A stretch of DNA of 64,000 nt from assembly GCA_020436165.1 (NCBI GenBank), contig JAGQYI010000087.1, positions 32,781-96,780 on the forward strand, in the 5' to 3' direction. The position numbers were made by a program, and so were the translations under genes. The DNA is from Cyclobacteriaceae bacterium (GTDB taxonomy: Bacteria; Bacteroidota; Bacteroidia; Cytophagales; Cyclobacteriaceae). Below are positions 45,501-53,436 of this stretch, piece by piece. The first letter of the stretch is position 1; each line of letters begins with the position of its first letter. The notes below the pieces were generated by a model. It made no database searches, was not told where the DNA came from, and saw only the letters and a list, made by a program, of their open reading frames with translations.

Positions 45501-47113
45501 GGATTACTTTTTAAATGGAGAGAATCTAACACAGCTTTTTTTAGCTGCCCATTCATTTGAATTTGATTCCTGTTGTTCCTAAGATCTATTTTGCCACTTG
45601 TCTCAAACTGTAAGTTTGGATCGTTAATATTTAATTTTCCATCGAATAGACCGAAAGCAAAATGAGCATTTGTTTGAATGTTCCGATAGGTATAATCTTC
45701 AACTCTTATTTTCTTAATAGTACCCTTTAGTAAAAAGTCGGCATTGGTGGTGCTGAATCCGGCCCCATTTATGTTGCCTTCCAGGGTTGTTTTTCCTACC
45801 AATGATTCATTTCCTGCAACTTTGCCAAGATCAAAATTTTCTAAAGCAAGTCTTCCGCTGTATTTTCCATCTGCAGGGTCATTCCCAATTTTTAGGTTAA
45901 GGTCGGTTTTAATGAGACCAATACTGGTATTAAAGCTGCCATAAGTAACAAAATCATGTACATAACCTGTAAATGTTCCATCTACTTTAGCAGAATCAAT
46001 GGGGTTGTATTTATCAAAGCCTTCAGAGGCTATATAGGGAGCAATGTCATTTTTGTGGATATTAGATTTCGAAAATTTCAAATCCATGAACGTATTGGGA
46101 ATATCCGGAAGCCCTTCAAAATAGACATTACCCTTTAGAATACTGCTTTTGCCGAATCCAAGAGTTAGGTTCTCACTACGGAAGTCATTGATCTTTCCTT
46201 TCACTACTCCCGTGAAATGAAGAGTGTCGTTAATTGAATTGAAATAGGATGTAAAGTATTTGAGGTCCTGAGTTGCCAGTTTAAGATTGTCGAATTTACC
46301 TGTGATGTTAACCTTGTTCACAAAGTCATTTAGGTCTAAAATGCTATCATAAGAAAATGAAAGAGTATCCTTTATTATTGAGCCACCAATTGAGGCATTT
46401 AAACCATTAAATGCCATTTGGGATTTGCTAAGTCTGTAATCACACGCAAGCGAGTGAATGGGGAGTTTGGTCGATTTTTCTATTGCAGAAAGTGTTCTGA
46501 TATCTAAGTTAAACGTATCGGCAACTACAGTTAAATTCTTTGTTGTAGCATTAATAGTGTCAAATCCGAAATGATAATAGTCAAAACCATTGTCAATATT
46601 GGGTCTATCTGTTCTGTTGTATGAAAAAATACCATTATGAATAATTGCGCTACGAATAATAAAGGACTTGGCCTTTCCAGACCCATTGCCAGAATAACCT
46701 TTATTTATCCTATCGATAAACTCAGAAATATTTAGGTCCAGACTATCAGAAACGAGTAGGTTAACGATCGGCTTGTCAAGAATTGCCTTATCTATAACAA
46801 TGCTTTCATCTCCAAGAAGCGAACTAATCCTGTAATCAACCAAAAGATTATTCACCTGGATCATTTCATTTTTTGTGAGATCAATAATGGCTACATCTTT
46901 TAGTGTCAGTTTATCGAGCCATTGAATATCAAGCTTGCCTATACTTATATCAAAACCTGTTTTTTGACTTATGTTCTTTGCAAGCATTCGGCCAAGGCGG
47001 GTTTGAACAGCAGAAATTTGAAGAATACCAAGCAGCAATACAAGGTTGATCAGTAGTATAAGGATTACCTGAAGCAGTACCCTAATTAGTCTAAACTTTT
47101 TTTTATCCTTCAA
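42578..47113 (-). CDS. tamB: TamB-like translocation and assembly module protein (DUF490)
   Basis: 1511 residues: an N-terminal membrane anchor (about 10-32, VLLQVILILLINLVLLLGIL), a very long repetitive beta region with AsmA-like start (SQKTGFDISIGKLDIQWLDK) and a C-terminal DUF490/TamB domain (about 1080-1460; GTGTLNARFNHKNF, GEYEFTEGAYNFTMYNIVN, FTINPKSKIIWSGDPYQGDM). TamB-like proteins bridge the periplasm and help move phospholipids or assemble outer-membrane proteins. The gene is divergent from tsaD, an order I recall from other Bacteroidota. The C-terminal tail is disordered, rich in Asp, Ser, Lys and Pro. Confidence 0.92.
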   Translation of the reverse strand: MKDKKKFRLIRVLLQVILILLINLVLLLGILQISAVQTRLGRMLAKNISQKTGFDISIGKLDIQWLDKLTLKDVAIIDLTKNEMIQVNNLLVDYRISSLLGDESIVIDKAILDKPIVNLLVSDSLDLNISEFIDRINKGYSGNGSGKAKSFIIRSAIIHNGIFSYNRTDRPNIDNGFDYYHFGFDTINATTKNLTVVADTFNLDIRTLSAIEKSTKLPIHSLACDYRLSKSQMAFNGLNASIGGSIIKDTLSFSYDSILDLNDFVNKVNITGKFDNLKLATQDLKYFTSYFNSINDTLHFTGVVKGKINDFRSENLTLGFGKSSILKGNVYFEGLPDIPNTFMDLKFSKSNIHKNDIAPYIASEGFDKYNPIDSAKVDGTFTGYVHDFVTYGSFNTSIGLIKTDLNLKIGNDPADGKYSGRLALENFDLGKVAGNESLVGKTTLEGNINGAGFSTTNADFLLKGTIKKIRVEDYTYRNIQTNAHFAFGLFDGKLNINDPNLQFETSGKIDLRNNRNQIQMNGQLKKAVLDSLHLKSNPAGISGNIEIDVKGIALDSIVGSAHISNLYAYNNDQELYVNDIRIVSDRTESNRSLSFKSDRVDLDMNGDFNFTKAVKDLRNLWLEYKYNLLNQETDIAQFYKGVENEAPSTNFTYDIKLYDINPLINLFVPELYFSEDTHINGNVQSGTAMELALNMDADTVKYEDNFLIKNHFQLHTSTDVQKRGVEAIMSFNSSDQVLESGAELENLQISSIWKKDTLDFKIHLKQEEQLNENSIHGRFAFARDTTILTILPSTLQLLEEKWHIQENNKIVFTKDKVELSNIRLYNQNQELSAVGYISKTSNEPIKVYAKNVNIGILNPILPNKLEGTLNGNVQVSNIYSTPLIEANLKIDSLLVDGFSFGDIEGKSLWNGKKKAFDISFFVVKQNSRLIDVAGTYKPLGDTNALNLKAQLVGTNLQIAEPFTKGLFSNIQGTVSGNMFITGPLFAPVLTGNGNLNDASLTIDYLKATYNFNGKWSIGKDVINLSDINLNDKDIGTGTLNARFNHKNFKDFSMDLKASFSNLITLNTEAKDNNLYYGTAVGSGELSIAGPIDNIVITARARTEKGTRFFIPLTDSEAGVKQEDYITFNSFTKKGNLNDPEDEKPANFQLSGITFNLDVEITPDAYAEIIFDRTAGDIIRGRGIGNLSLGIDTKGDFTVIGEYEFTEGAYNFTMYNIVNKEFTINPKSKIIWSGDPYQGDMDIKAIYKVNTNLAPLMTNLDSTYQKMPEVNRIYPSYVLLDLDGPLLSPEIKFDILIEDYPKTNADIDTQVRAFLNKIHNDEQEMNRQVFSLLVLRKFSSPNSFTAGSTIGSSVSEFVSNQLSYWISQVDENLTIDIDLSQLNAEALQTFQLRVSYSFLDGKLIVTRDGGFTDQNQQATLASITGDWTVEYLLSQDGRLRVKLFKRTNYDQVTSSTSTDQDLITGGFSLLYTTSFDSIKELFSKNKNSQSNDSDTPDQKNDALKPEDSFETP

Positions 47114-47195
47114 ATTTTTGAGCGAAAACTAAGATGTAAACGAATAAACAATAAACTTTGCTGTCTTAATGTGCAAAAATAGTCAGAGTAACGTT

Positions 47196-48200
47196 ATGGC
47201 AATTACCATTTTGGCAATTGAATCTTCTTGTGACGAAACATCCGCTGCAATAGTTAAAGATGGCAAAGTTCTGAATAATGTAGTGGCTTCGCAATCCGTT
47301 CATCAGGAATATGGCGGAGTGGTTCCGGAACTTGCTTCAAGAGCTCACCAACAAAACATTGTTCCTGTGGTAAACAAAGCAATGAAAGATGCCGGGGTTT
47401 TACCAAAGGACCTCAGTGCAATTGCATTTACACGCGGCCCCGGTCTTTTAGGAGCTTTGCTGGTCGGAACTTCATTTGCTAAATCAATGGCTTTAGCGCT
47501 CGATATTCCTCTTATTGAAGTAAATCATATGCAGGCGCATGTTTTGGCTCATTTTATCGAAGAGCCCAAGCCAACTTTCCCTTTTTTGTGCTTAACGGTA
47601 AGTGGGGGGCACACCCAAATTGTGTTGGTTAAGAGTCCAACATCAATGGAAGTGGTTGGGCAAACCAGAGATGATGCAGTTGGGGAAGCATTTGATAAGG
47701 CGGCAAAGATGCTCGGATTAACCTATCCTGGTGGGCCGTTAATAGATAAATACGCTAAAGAGGGTGATCCCAACAAATTCGATTTCCCGGAAACAGCAAT
47801 GCCAGAACTAGACTATTCATTTAGTGGCATAAAAACAGCCATTCTTTATTTTCTTAGAGATGAGCTTGAGAGTAATCCGGAATTTATTAAGGAAAATATT
47901 AATGATCTTAGTGCCAGTATCCAACGAGTACTAATTGATATGCTAATGAATAAGCTCAGGAAGGCTGCTAAACAATTCGATATAAAGGAAATTGCCATTG
48001 CCGGAGGAGTATCGGCAAATTCTGGTTTAAGAAGTGCGCTTCAGCAGCATAAGCAAAAGTTTGGATGGAATGTTTATATTCCTGATTTTCAGTATTGTAC
48101 AGATAATGCTGGGATGATAGCCATGGCAGCCTATTATAAATATATGGAAAACGATTTTATCGGACTGGATGTAGGGCCTTTGGCTCGAATGCCAATTTAG
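47196..48200 (+). CDS. tsaD: tRNA N6-adenosine threonylcarbamoyltransferase
   Basis: TsaD installs threonylcarbamoyl on A37 of ANN-decoding tRNAs, with TsaB and TsaE. Start chosen at ATG 47196 (MAITILAIESSCDET): this gives the metal-binding pair HMQAH at His111/His115, the same numbering as the E. coli enzyme. An ATG nine codons upstream (47169) is also in frame. Other motifs: GGVVPELASRAH, TRGPGLLGALLVG, SGGHTQIVLV, GGVSANSGLR and DNAGMIA. It heads a run of same-strand genes with overlaps or very short gaps. Confidence 0.96.
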   Translation: MAITILAIESSCDETSAAIVKDGKVLNNVVASQSVHQEYGGVVPELASRAHQQNIVPVVNKAMKDAGVLPKDLSAIAFTRGPGLLGALLVGTSFAKSMALALDIPLIEVNHMQAHVLAHFIEEPKPTFPFLCLTVSGGHTQIVLVKSPTSMEVVGQTRDDAVGEAFDKAAKMLGLTYPGGPLIDKYAKEGDPNKFDFPETAMPELDYSFSGIKTAILYFLRDELESNPEFIKENINDLSASIQRVLIDMLMNKLRKAAKQFDIKEIAIAGGVSANSGLRSALQQHKQKFGWNVYIPDFQYCTDNAGMIAMAAYYKYMENDFIGLDVGPLARMPI

Positions 48201-48614
48201 ATGATGGAAGGAAGATTAAAAATAGGGGATAAAAGAGAATTCGAGCATACTGTAAACGAAGAGGATAAGGCTATTTTCGATAGTGGAGAAGTACATCCGG
48301 TTTGTAGTACATTTGCTTTGGCAAAATACATAGAATGGGCCGGCCGTTTATTTGTTTTGGATGTTAGAGAGGAGGATGAAGAAGGAATAGGTACTATGCT
48401 ACAGATAAAGCATGAATCACCGGCTTTTGTAGGACAAAAACTTTCTTTCAAAGCAATTGTAGAAAGTGTTTCCGGCAACGAGCTTGTGTGTGCAGTAAGC
48501 GTAACATCGAATGAAAGACTAATAGCATCTGCAAAAACAGGACAAAAAATTTTGAAAAAGAGCCGAATCAAAGAGATTTTTTCTAGCTTAGAACTGCATG
48601 GCAAAAAGCAATAG
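48201..48614 (+). CDS. Hotdog-fold thioesterase-like protein (FlK-type)
   Basis: 137 residues. The layout matches the fluoroacetyl-CoA thioesterase-like hotdog family: HPVCSTFALAKYIEWAGR (the active-site helix, with Glu and Thr/Ser-like positions), then GTMLQIKHESPAFVGQKLSF and a strand set ending in ASAKTGQKIL. The real substrate is unknown, and the FlK name does not imply fluoroacetate. The start codon is directly after the tsaD stop (ATGATG at 48201 or 48204), and its end overlaps smpB by 17 bp. Confidence 0.78.
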   Translation: MMEGRLKIGDKREFEHTVNEEDKAIFDSGEVHPVCSTFALAKYIEWAGRLFVLDVREEDEEGIGTMLQIKHESPAFVGQKLSFKAIVESVSGNELVCAVSVTSNERLIASAKTGQKILKKSRIKEIFSSLELHGKKQ

Positions 48615-49062
48615 ATTTTCAAATTCTGTAAATATTAAAAATAAATCCGCTACTTACGAATTTGAGTTGCTGGATAAATACGTTGCCGGACTGGTATTAA
48701 AGGGAACAGAAATAAAGTCGATACGAGAGGGGAGAGTAAATCTTAAAGATGGGTATTGTGCGTTTCATAAAGGCGAATTATATGTGTTCAACATTCATAT
48801 CAATCCTTACGAGCAGGGCTCTTTTTACAACCACTCCGCCACAAGGCAACGAAAACTTTTATTGAATAAGGCAGAGCTAAATAAATTGGAAAGGAAAATA
48901 TCTGAAAAAGGACTGACACTTATTCCTGTCAGGTTGTTCATTTCAAGCCGTGGATTTGCTAAATTGGAAATTGCTTTGGCTAAGGGCAAAAAGCTGCACG
49001 ATAAGCGCGAGTCAATAAAAGAAAGAGATGTTAAACGTGACTTACAAAGACTAAAACTGTGA
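48598..49062 (+). CDS. smpB: SsrA-binding protein SmpB
   Basis: 154 residues. It carries tmRNA to stalled ribosomes for trans-translation. Motifs: ATYEFELLDKYVAGLVLKGTEIKSIREG, split here as YEFELLDKYVAGLVL and GTEIKSIREGRVNLKDGYC, then NIHINPYEQGS and the basic C-terminal tail KGKKLHDKRESIKERDVKRD, which folds in the decoding centre. Normal length. It overlaps both neighbours (17 bp upstream, 4 bp downstream), so it is translated as part of the tsaD operon. Confidence 0.97.
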   Translation: MAKSNRFSNSVNIKNKSATYEFELLDKYVAGLVLKGTEIKSIREGRVNLKDGYCAFHKGELYVFNIHINPYEQGSFYNHSATRQRKLLLNKAELNKLERKISEKGLTLIPVRLFISSRGFAKLEIALAKGKKLHDKRESIKERDVKRDLQRLKL

Positions 49063-49856
49063 AAATAGACCCTGTAGATAATAAAGGAGTATGTAGGCTG
49101 GCTCTGGTGCCTGTTCGTTCGTATCCTTCGGATACCTCAGAAATGGTAACTCAGCTGCTTTTTGGTGATCATTACACGGTTTTGGAGTCGATGAACGCGG
49201 GTAAATGGCTAAAGATCGAGATTCACTATGATGAATACCTTGGCTGGATAGATGCAAAGCAGCATTATCCCATTTCCGATGAATATTTTGATCAGTTGAA
49301 CAAAGTAAATTACAAGATAAGTACCGATACAACAGCAACTCTTTTATTCAATAAAAGTCCCATACAAATTCTCATTGGCAGCGTACTTCCCATCTCAAAT
49401 ATGGAATTGTTTAGTATGGATGAGCAGCTGGCATTCAATGGAGAATCGCGAAGCATGGGGGTGCCCATGGGATTTGAATTCATTAAACAAATTGCTTACA
49501 AGTATTTGAATGCTCCTTATTTATGGGGTGGTAAAACGCCTTTCGGAACTGATTGCTCCGGTTTTACTCAAATGGTCTATAAAATTGCCGGGTATCGTTT
49601 AAATCGGGATGCAAGTGAACAGGCTTTACAAGGCACTAAAGTGGAGAAATTTGAAGACGCTCTTCCCGGTGACCTCTGTTTTTTTGGTACTAAAACTAAA
49701 ATAACGCATGTGGGAATATTGCTTGCTGAAAATAAAATCATTCATGCGAGTGGAAAAGTTAGAATTGATGATATTTCCGAACAAGGTATTCATATAGCTG
49801 GTACCAATAACCTTACCCATAAACTGCAAATCATTCGGAGGTTTGTGCGTTCATAA
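49059..49856 (+). CDS. NlpC/P60-family cysteine peptidase with SH3-like N-terminus
   Basis: 265 residues. The GTG start overlaps the smpB stop in GTGA. Two SH3-like segments fill residues 10-70 and about 80-130. The NlpC/P60 domain (140-260) has catalytic Cys166 (GTDCSGFT), His in ITHVGILL and a third residue in IIHASGK. These enzymes cut gamma-D-Glu-diamino acid bonds in cell-wall peptides. No signal peptide is visible, so it may act on recycled muropeptides in the cytoplasm, like YkfC-type enzymes. Confidence 0.9.
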   Translation: MKIDPVDNKGVCRLALVPVRSYPSDTSEMVTQLLFGDHYTVLESMNAGKWLKIEIHYDEYLGWIDAKQHYPISDEYFDQLNKVNYKISTDTTATLLFNKSPIQILIGSVLPISNMELFSMDEQLAFNGESRSMGVPMGFEFIKQIAYKYLNAPYLWGGKTPFGTDCSGFTQMVYKIAGYRLNRDASEQALQGTKVEKFEDALPGDLCFFGTKTKITHVGILLAENKIIHASGKVRIDDISEQGIHIAGTNNLTHKLQIIRRFVRS

Positions 49857-49870
49857 TTTTAATTTATGTC

Positions 49871-50518
49871 ATGAAAAAACAATTTTTACGATTTATAGTA
49901 GTGGGTGTTTTCTTGTTAAATACTTACAATTTGTTCGGACAGGGGACCATCGGAACAGAACGGCCAACAGTTTCAACTTCATCACATACAATAGCTAAAA
50001 ATGCTTTTCAATTCGAGCAAGGATTTACGTACATGAACAACGATTTGCTATATGATGGACTTTTTCGTTTGGCTGTTTCCGAACGTGGGGAAATACGCTT
50101 GCTTACCAATTATGTTGATAATTCTACATACTGGGGTGCAAAGGTAAATTTCTTGAAGCAAAATGATTACGACCCTGGTATATCAATGCAAGCAACTTTT
50201 GGAGGTTTTTCAAACCTTGTGGATTTTAGGGTTTCATGGGCACAAAAGATCAATGAAAAAGTAAACAGCACGCTTAATATTGGTAAAGGACTAAATTATT
50301 ATGTTGTATTAGCGGTCGGTTATGGTTTTAATGAAAAGACAGGGGTATTTGTAGAAGGGTACTATGACGATGATCTTCAGCAGTTTGATGCAGGAGCGAC
50401 CTATTTAATCAATTCAGAAACACAGGTAGATATTTCCGGAGGTATTCAAACTGGAGGTAGAGCTTACATTTCAGTTGGTGTATCTCGGAGATTGCTTTTT
50501 AAGGATAGTGTTGAATAA
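49871..50518 (+). CDS. Predicted outer-membrane beta-barrel protein
   Basis: 215 residues with signal peptide (FLLNTYNLFGQ). The rest is amphipathic strands with aromatic girdles (FEQGFTYMNNDLLYDG, GKGLNYYVVLAVGYGF, GVFVEGYYDDDLQQFDAGATYLI) ending in a barrel-like strand, SVGVSRRLLF. It resembles the transporter / phenol-degradation MetA-type outer-membrane family (starting GTERPTVSTSS). Substrate unknown. Encoded 14 bp after the NlpC gene. Confidence 0.75.
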   Translation: MKKQFLRFIVVGVFLLNTYNLFGQGTIGTERPTVSTSSHTIAKNAFQFEQGFTYMNNDLLYDGLFRLAVSERGEIRLLTNYVDNSTYWGAKVNFLKQNDYDPGISMQATFGGFSNLVDFRVSWAQKINEKVNSTLNIGKGLNYYVVLAVGYGFNEKTGVFVEGYYDDDLQQFDAGATYLINSETQVDISGGIQTGGRAYISVGVSRRLLFKDSVE

Positions 50519-50539
50519 CAAAATAGAAAATAGTTAGTT

Positions 50540-51001
50540 ATGAAAAAGAAATTAGTTTTAGGAATAGTGTTTATTTTAGTTGCCATTCAGTTCATACGAA
50601 TAGACAAATCAGCACCCGAATCCGATCCCAAAGAAGATATTTTAGTAGTTGAAAATGTGCCTTCTGAAATAGGCGCAATCCTAAAAACATCTTGCTACGA
50701 TTGCCATTCCAACCAAACAGTTTATCCGTGGTACAGCAATGTGGCTCCTGTTTCGTGGTGGCTAAAACAGCACATAAACGAAGGCAGAAAGGAACTTAAT
50801 TTCTCAGAATGGGGAGTGTACTCGGAGCGAAGAAAAGATCATAAATTAAAAGAGATTGATGAGCTGGTAGAAAAAGGGGAAATGCCTTTGGATAGCTATT
50901 TATGGATTCATGGAGATGCGCGTCTTTCTGAACAACAAACCAAACAATTGGTGAATTGGGCTAAAGCACTTAGAGCAGGGGACAAGGTAGAAGAAAAGTA
51001 A
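50540..51001 (+). CDS. Haem-binding domain protein (Haem_bd), membrane-anchored
   Basis: 153 residues. An uncleaved-looking N-terminal helix (5-19) precedes a periplasmic domain with the c-type haem motif CYDCH (Cys52, Cys55, His56) and the family pattern NQTVYPWYSNVAPVSWWLK and GEMPLDSYLWIHGDARLS. Members bind one covalently attached haem; their partner is unknown. It lies 21 bp downstream of the outer-membrane gene and is the last of the plus-strand run. It ends next to a convergent gene with no gap. Confidence 0.88.
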   Translation: MKKKLVLGIVFILVAIQFIRIDKSAPESDPKEDILVVENVPSEIGAILKTSCYDCHSNQTVYPWYSNVAPVSWWLKQHINEGRKELNFSEWGVYSERRKDHKLKEIDELVEKGEMPLDSYLWIHGDARLSEQQTKQLVNWAKALRAGDKVEEK

Positions 51002-51892
51002 CTACTCTTTAGGAACCTCTCTGGTTCTGAACTTGAATAGATCTTTATTCCTGTATACTATTTGATAGTTGAAATCGTCTATGGGAGCAAGGTAGGTATC
51101 ATAATCCTGTTCATAGAACATCCCATAATATTTGTGGGTTTCTGTTGGGGTTAGGATTCTTGTAAAATGGAGGGGCAGAGGTAGTTTAACCGCCTGCTTG
51201 ATTCCATTACTTAACGTGAAAAGATCCGGATCAAGAACATAATCTCCATCACTTGTTTTTTCATATGCCTTTAAAATGGGCGTATCAAGTGTATAATCAT
51301 AGTCATACAACTGATATTTATTAGGAGGAAAAACCTCAGATATTTGTTTATTTTCTAAATTGAAGGAATAAATGCCTTGTTCTTTTGCGCCTATTAAAAG
51401 ATTTTTCCCCTGAGCATCAAACCGTACCTGATTAAGGTAATCTATATTGCCATTTGCTGTTTTACAGTCAAACTCAGTTACAAAAGTTTGAGAGCTTTTG
51501 TTAAAAATTTTTATTACTGACGACCATCCGTCTTTATTTTCTTCTGCCAAAGCAAAATAAGTTCCAGTGGGATCAACTACCATTTTATAAAACATATGTT
51601 CTTCAGGTTGTTTGGCAGTCCGGTTGTTCAGCACCCAGTAATCGTAATATGTCCAATCAACCAGGTCTTCAGAGAACCTAAATCTCCCTGTTTCAAAAAA
51701 GTCGACCATATCTCTTTCTGTAAAATACATACCATCGTAATCTGCTTCCAGGGTTAGGATAGAGGTGTTGTTGGGCATAATGCAGTACCCAAAGGCAGCA
51801 ATATTTTGCTGCACTTCTTCACCAATTATGTCCTGAGCAAAAGAAGAAATTGTAAAGCCGAAGAATAGAAGGAAGAACGTTATACGATTCAT
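51002..51892 (-). CDS. Hypothetical exported protein, beta-propeller-like
   Basis: 296 residues with a signal peptide (FGFTISSFAQ). The body has repeated patterns that could be propeller blades (GTYFALAEENKDGWSSVIKI, FDAQGKNLLIGAKEQGIYSF), and aromatic and Asp residues are frequent. I do not recognise a family. It is 26 bp downstream of the TauE-type gene on the same strand, so the two may be cotranscribed. Confidence 0.65.
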   Translation of the reverse strand: MNRITFFLLFFGFTISSFAQDIIGEEVQQNIAAFGYCIMPNNTSILTLEADYDGMYFTERDMVDFFETGRFRFSEDLVDWTYYDYWVLNNRTAKQPEEHMFYKMVVDPTGTYFALAEENKDGWSSVIKIFNKSSQTFVTEFDCKTANGNIDYLNQVRFDAQGKNLLIGAKEQGIYSFNLENKQISEVFPPNKYQLYDYDYTLDTPILKAYEKTSDGDYVLDPDLFTLSNGIKQAVKLPLPLHFTRILTPTETHKYYGMFYEQDYDTYLAPIDDFNYQIVYRNKDLFKFRTREVPKE

Positions 51893-51918
51893 AAAGCGGG
51901 TTTAGTTAGTGCATAAAG

Positions 51919-52671
51919 TTAGGAACTTATCCATAATTTAATAGCCATTGCTATAACCATTACGATCATAAACCAGCGAATCCACTTGTCGCCTTTTTTA
52001 ACGGACCACCGACTGGCAATCCATGCACCGGCCATATTGCCTAAAGCAAGTGTAAGACCATATATCCAGTTAATGCTTCCTTCCAGGATAAAAACGACAA
52101 GCGCTGAAATAGTATAGGTTAGCACAACAAACACCTTAATGCTGTTGGCTTTAACCAGCGATATTTTGTTTATAAATGTCAGGGCACCAAGAATAAGAAA
52201 TCCAACCCCTGCCTGAATAAAACCCCCATAAATTCCAATAAAGAAAAAGACAACTACTCCAATCCATTGATGTTTTGCACCCAGGCGCTCCAAAGTTGCG
52301 TCAGGATTTTTTATGGGATTAAAAACCGTTATAAGTACAACCGCAACCATAACAACAGCCAATATCTGGTTAAACAGTTCTCCTTTTATCTGGACCGAAA
52401 AATGGGCGCCTAAAATAGCTCCTAATAACGCTGAAAGACCTACCCATAGACTATATGGGAAAACAAAAACTCCTTTGCTTTTAAAGCCTGCCACTCCCAT
52501 AATATTTTGCAGAACCAGGGCAATGCGATTGGTTCCATTGGCTACGGACGGGGGCAATCCCATAAAAATAAGTACGGGCAAGGTAAGCAATGAGCCCCCA
52601 CCAGCTACCGTATTGATAAAACCTGCAGCCAGGCCCGCAAAAATCAGAATAATTATTTGTAAAAAATCCAT
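51919..52671 (-). CDS. Sulfite exporter TauE/SafE-family membrane protein
   Basis: 250 residues, seven or eight membrane helices, two homologous halves. First half: LAAGFINTVAGGGSLLTLPVLIFMGLPP, here given as GFINTVAGGGSLLTLP and GLPPSVANGTNR. Second half: GFIQAGVGFLILGAL. The family exports organosulfonates, sulfite or other anions; the substrate here is unknown. Divergent from the small membrane protein gene. Confidence 0.9.
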   Translation of the reverse strand: MDFLQIIILIFAGLAAGFINTVAGGGSLLTLPVLIFMGLPPSVANGTNRIALVLQNIMGVAGFKSKGVFVFPYSLWVGLSALLGAILGAHFSVQIKGELFNQILAVVMVAVVLITVFNPIKNPDATLERLGAKHQWIGVVVFFFIGIYGGFIQAGVGFLILGALTFINKISLVKANSIKVFVVLTYTISALVVFILEGSINWIYGLTLALGNMAGAWIASRWSVKKGDKWIRWFMIVMVIAMAIKLWISS

Positions 52672-52737
52672 GTGCTAAAATACATATGAAAATAGTAGAA
52701 GCAAGTTTCGTACTTTTGAGAAGCTAATAGAACTACT

Positions 52738-53133
52738 ATGAAAGGAATACTTACAGCTAAACAAGCAGGCAATATTTTGCTTGTTATATTTTCTTTAATG
52801 ATCCTTTTTCACATAGTTGTTTTGCTTGGGTTTGTACCCATCAACATGGTTTGGGGTGGTAGGGTTGAAACCAGGGAAGAGCTTGTCTATTTTGAACTAT
52901 TTTCCATTGCAGTTACTGTTGTGGCGATACTCGCTGTGACTATTAGAACAGGTTATTTGAATTGGCCACGCTTTATGAGCGCAGCCAAAGTAGCCATGTG
53001 GATACTATTTGCACTGTTTGTGCTTAATACAATAGGCAATGCTTTTGCGGTAACTAATATTGAGCGCTATGGAGCCGGAATTGTTACTTTACTACTTTCG
53101 TTTTTGAGTTGGAGGGTTGCGGTTGAAAAATAA
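52738..53133 (+). CDS. Hypothetical four-helix membrane protein
   Basis: 131 residues with four hydrophobic helices (about 10-32, 47-66, 79-100, 107-126) and short loops. Met-Val-Trp-Gly (NMVWGGRVETREEL) in the first loop is the only conserved-looking stretch. It resembles uncharacterised membrane proteins common in bacteria, and no function can be given. A perfect -7 box TACTTTTG lies upstream near 52710. The operator of the toxin-antitoxin pair begins 7 bp after its stop. Confidence 0.65.
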   Translation: MKGILTAKQAGNILLVIFSLMILFHIVVLLGFVPINMVWGGRVETREELVYFELFSIAVTVVAILAVTIRTGYLNWPRFMSAAKVAMWILFALFVLNTIGNAFAVTNIERYGAGIVTLLLSFLSWRVAVEK

Positions 53134-53139
53134 AATAGC

Positions 53140-53157
53140 TGTACAAAATTTTGTACA
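53140..53157. promoter_or_regulatory. YefM-YoeB operator: paired TGTACA palindrome
   Basis: 18-bp perfect palindrome TGTACAAAATTTTGTACA: two TGTACA boxes (53140-53145 and 53152-53157), centres 12 bp apart. TGTACA is the core recognised by YefM in E. coli, where two such boxes also lie 12 bp centre to centre. Autoregulation by the YefM-YoeB complex is inferred. Confidence 0.8.
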
Positions 53158-53180
53158 ATATTATCGATTGAATATATTTG
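53150..53180 (+). promoter_or_regulatory. Promoter of the yefM-yoeB operon
   Basis: TTTG at 53150-53153, inside the operator, 19-nt spacer, TATATTTG at 53173-53180. Repressor bound at the operator would cover the -33 box. The expected transcription start falls at or within a few bases of ATG 53185. Confidence 0.7.
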
Positions 53181-53184
53181 GTCT

Positions 53185-53436
53185 ATGGAAATAACAACCT
53201 ACTCGAATTTTAGAATGAATCTGAAGGCTTTTATGGACAAGGTGTTGACAACTCGTGCACCGCTTTATGTTACACGCTCTAAGGGAGAGGACGTTGTTGT
53301 GCTTTCGAAGGAAGAATACGAAAGTATGATGGAAACATTTCATTTGTTAAGTAGTCCCAAAAATGCAGAACGCTTGTTACAAGCCATAAAAGAAGATAAA
53401 GAAGGGAAAGGCACTGTACGTGAACTTCTTGACTAA
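53185..53436 (+). CDS. yefM: Antitoxin of the YefM/Phd family
   Basis: 83 residues. It binds and neutralises the toxin encoded next and represses its own operon. Seen: the N-terminal DNA-binding/dimer domain (TTYSNFRMNLKAFMDKVL, APLYVTRSKGEDVVVLSKEEYESM) and the C-terminal toxin-binding segment (LLSSPKNAERLLQAIKEDKEGKG). The length and alignable motifs match E. coli YefM, which supports the first ATG as start. Its TAA stop shares a base with the toxin ATG. Confidence 0.94.
   Translation: MEITTYSNFRMNLKAFMDKVLTTRAPLYVTRSKGEDVVVLSKEEYESMMETFHLLSSPKNAERLLQAIKEDKEGKGTVRELLD

Noticed and set aside
48201..48614. Fluoroacetate resistance gene
   Set aside because: Hotdog thioesterases of this shape are widespread, and nothing in the context points to fluoroacetate.
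48197..48622. 141-codon open frame on the minus strand
   Set aside because: Exactly antisense to the hotdog thioesterase gene, which has family motifs and operon spacing. The minus frame is Ser/Cys-rich, as expected of a shadow.
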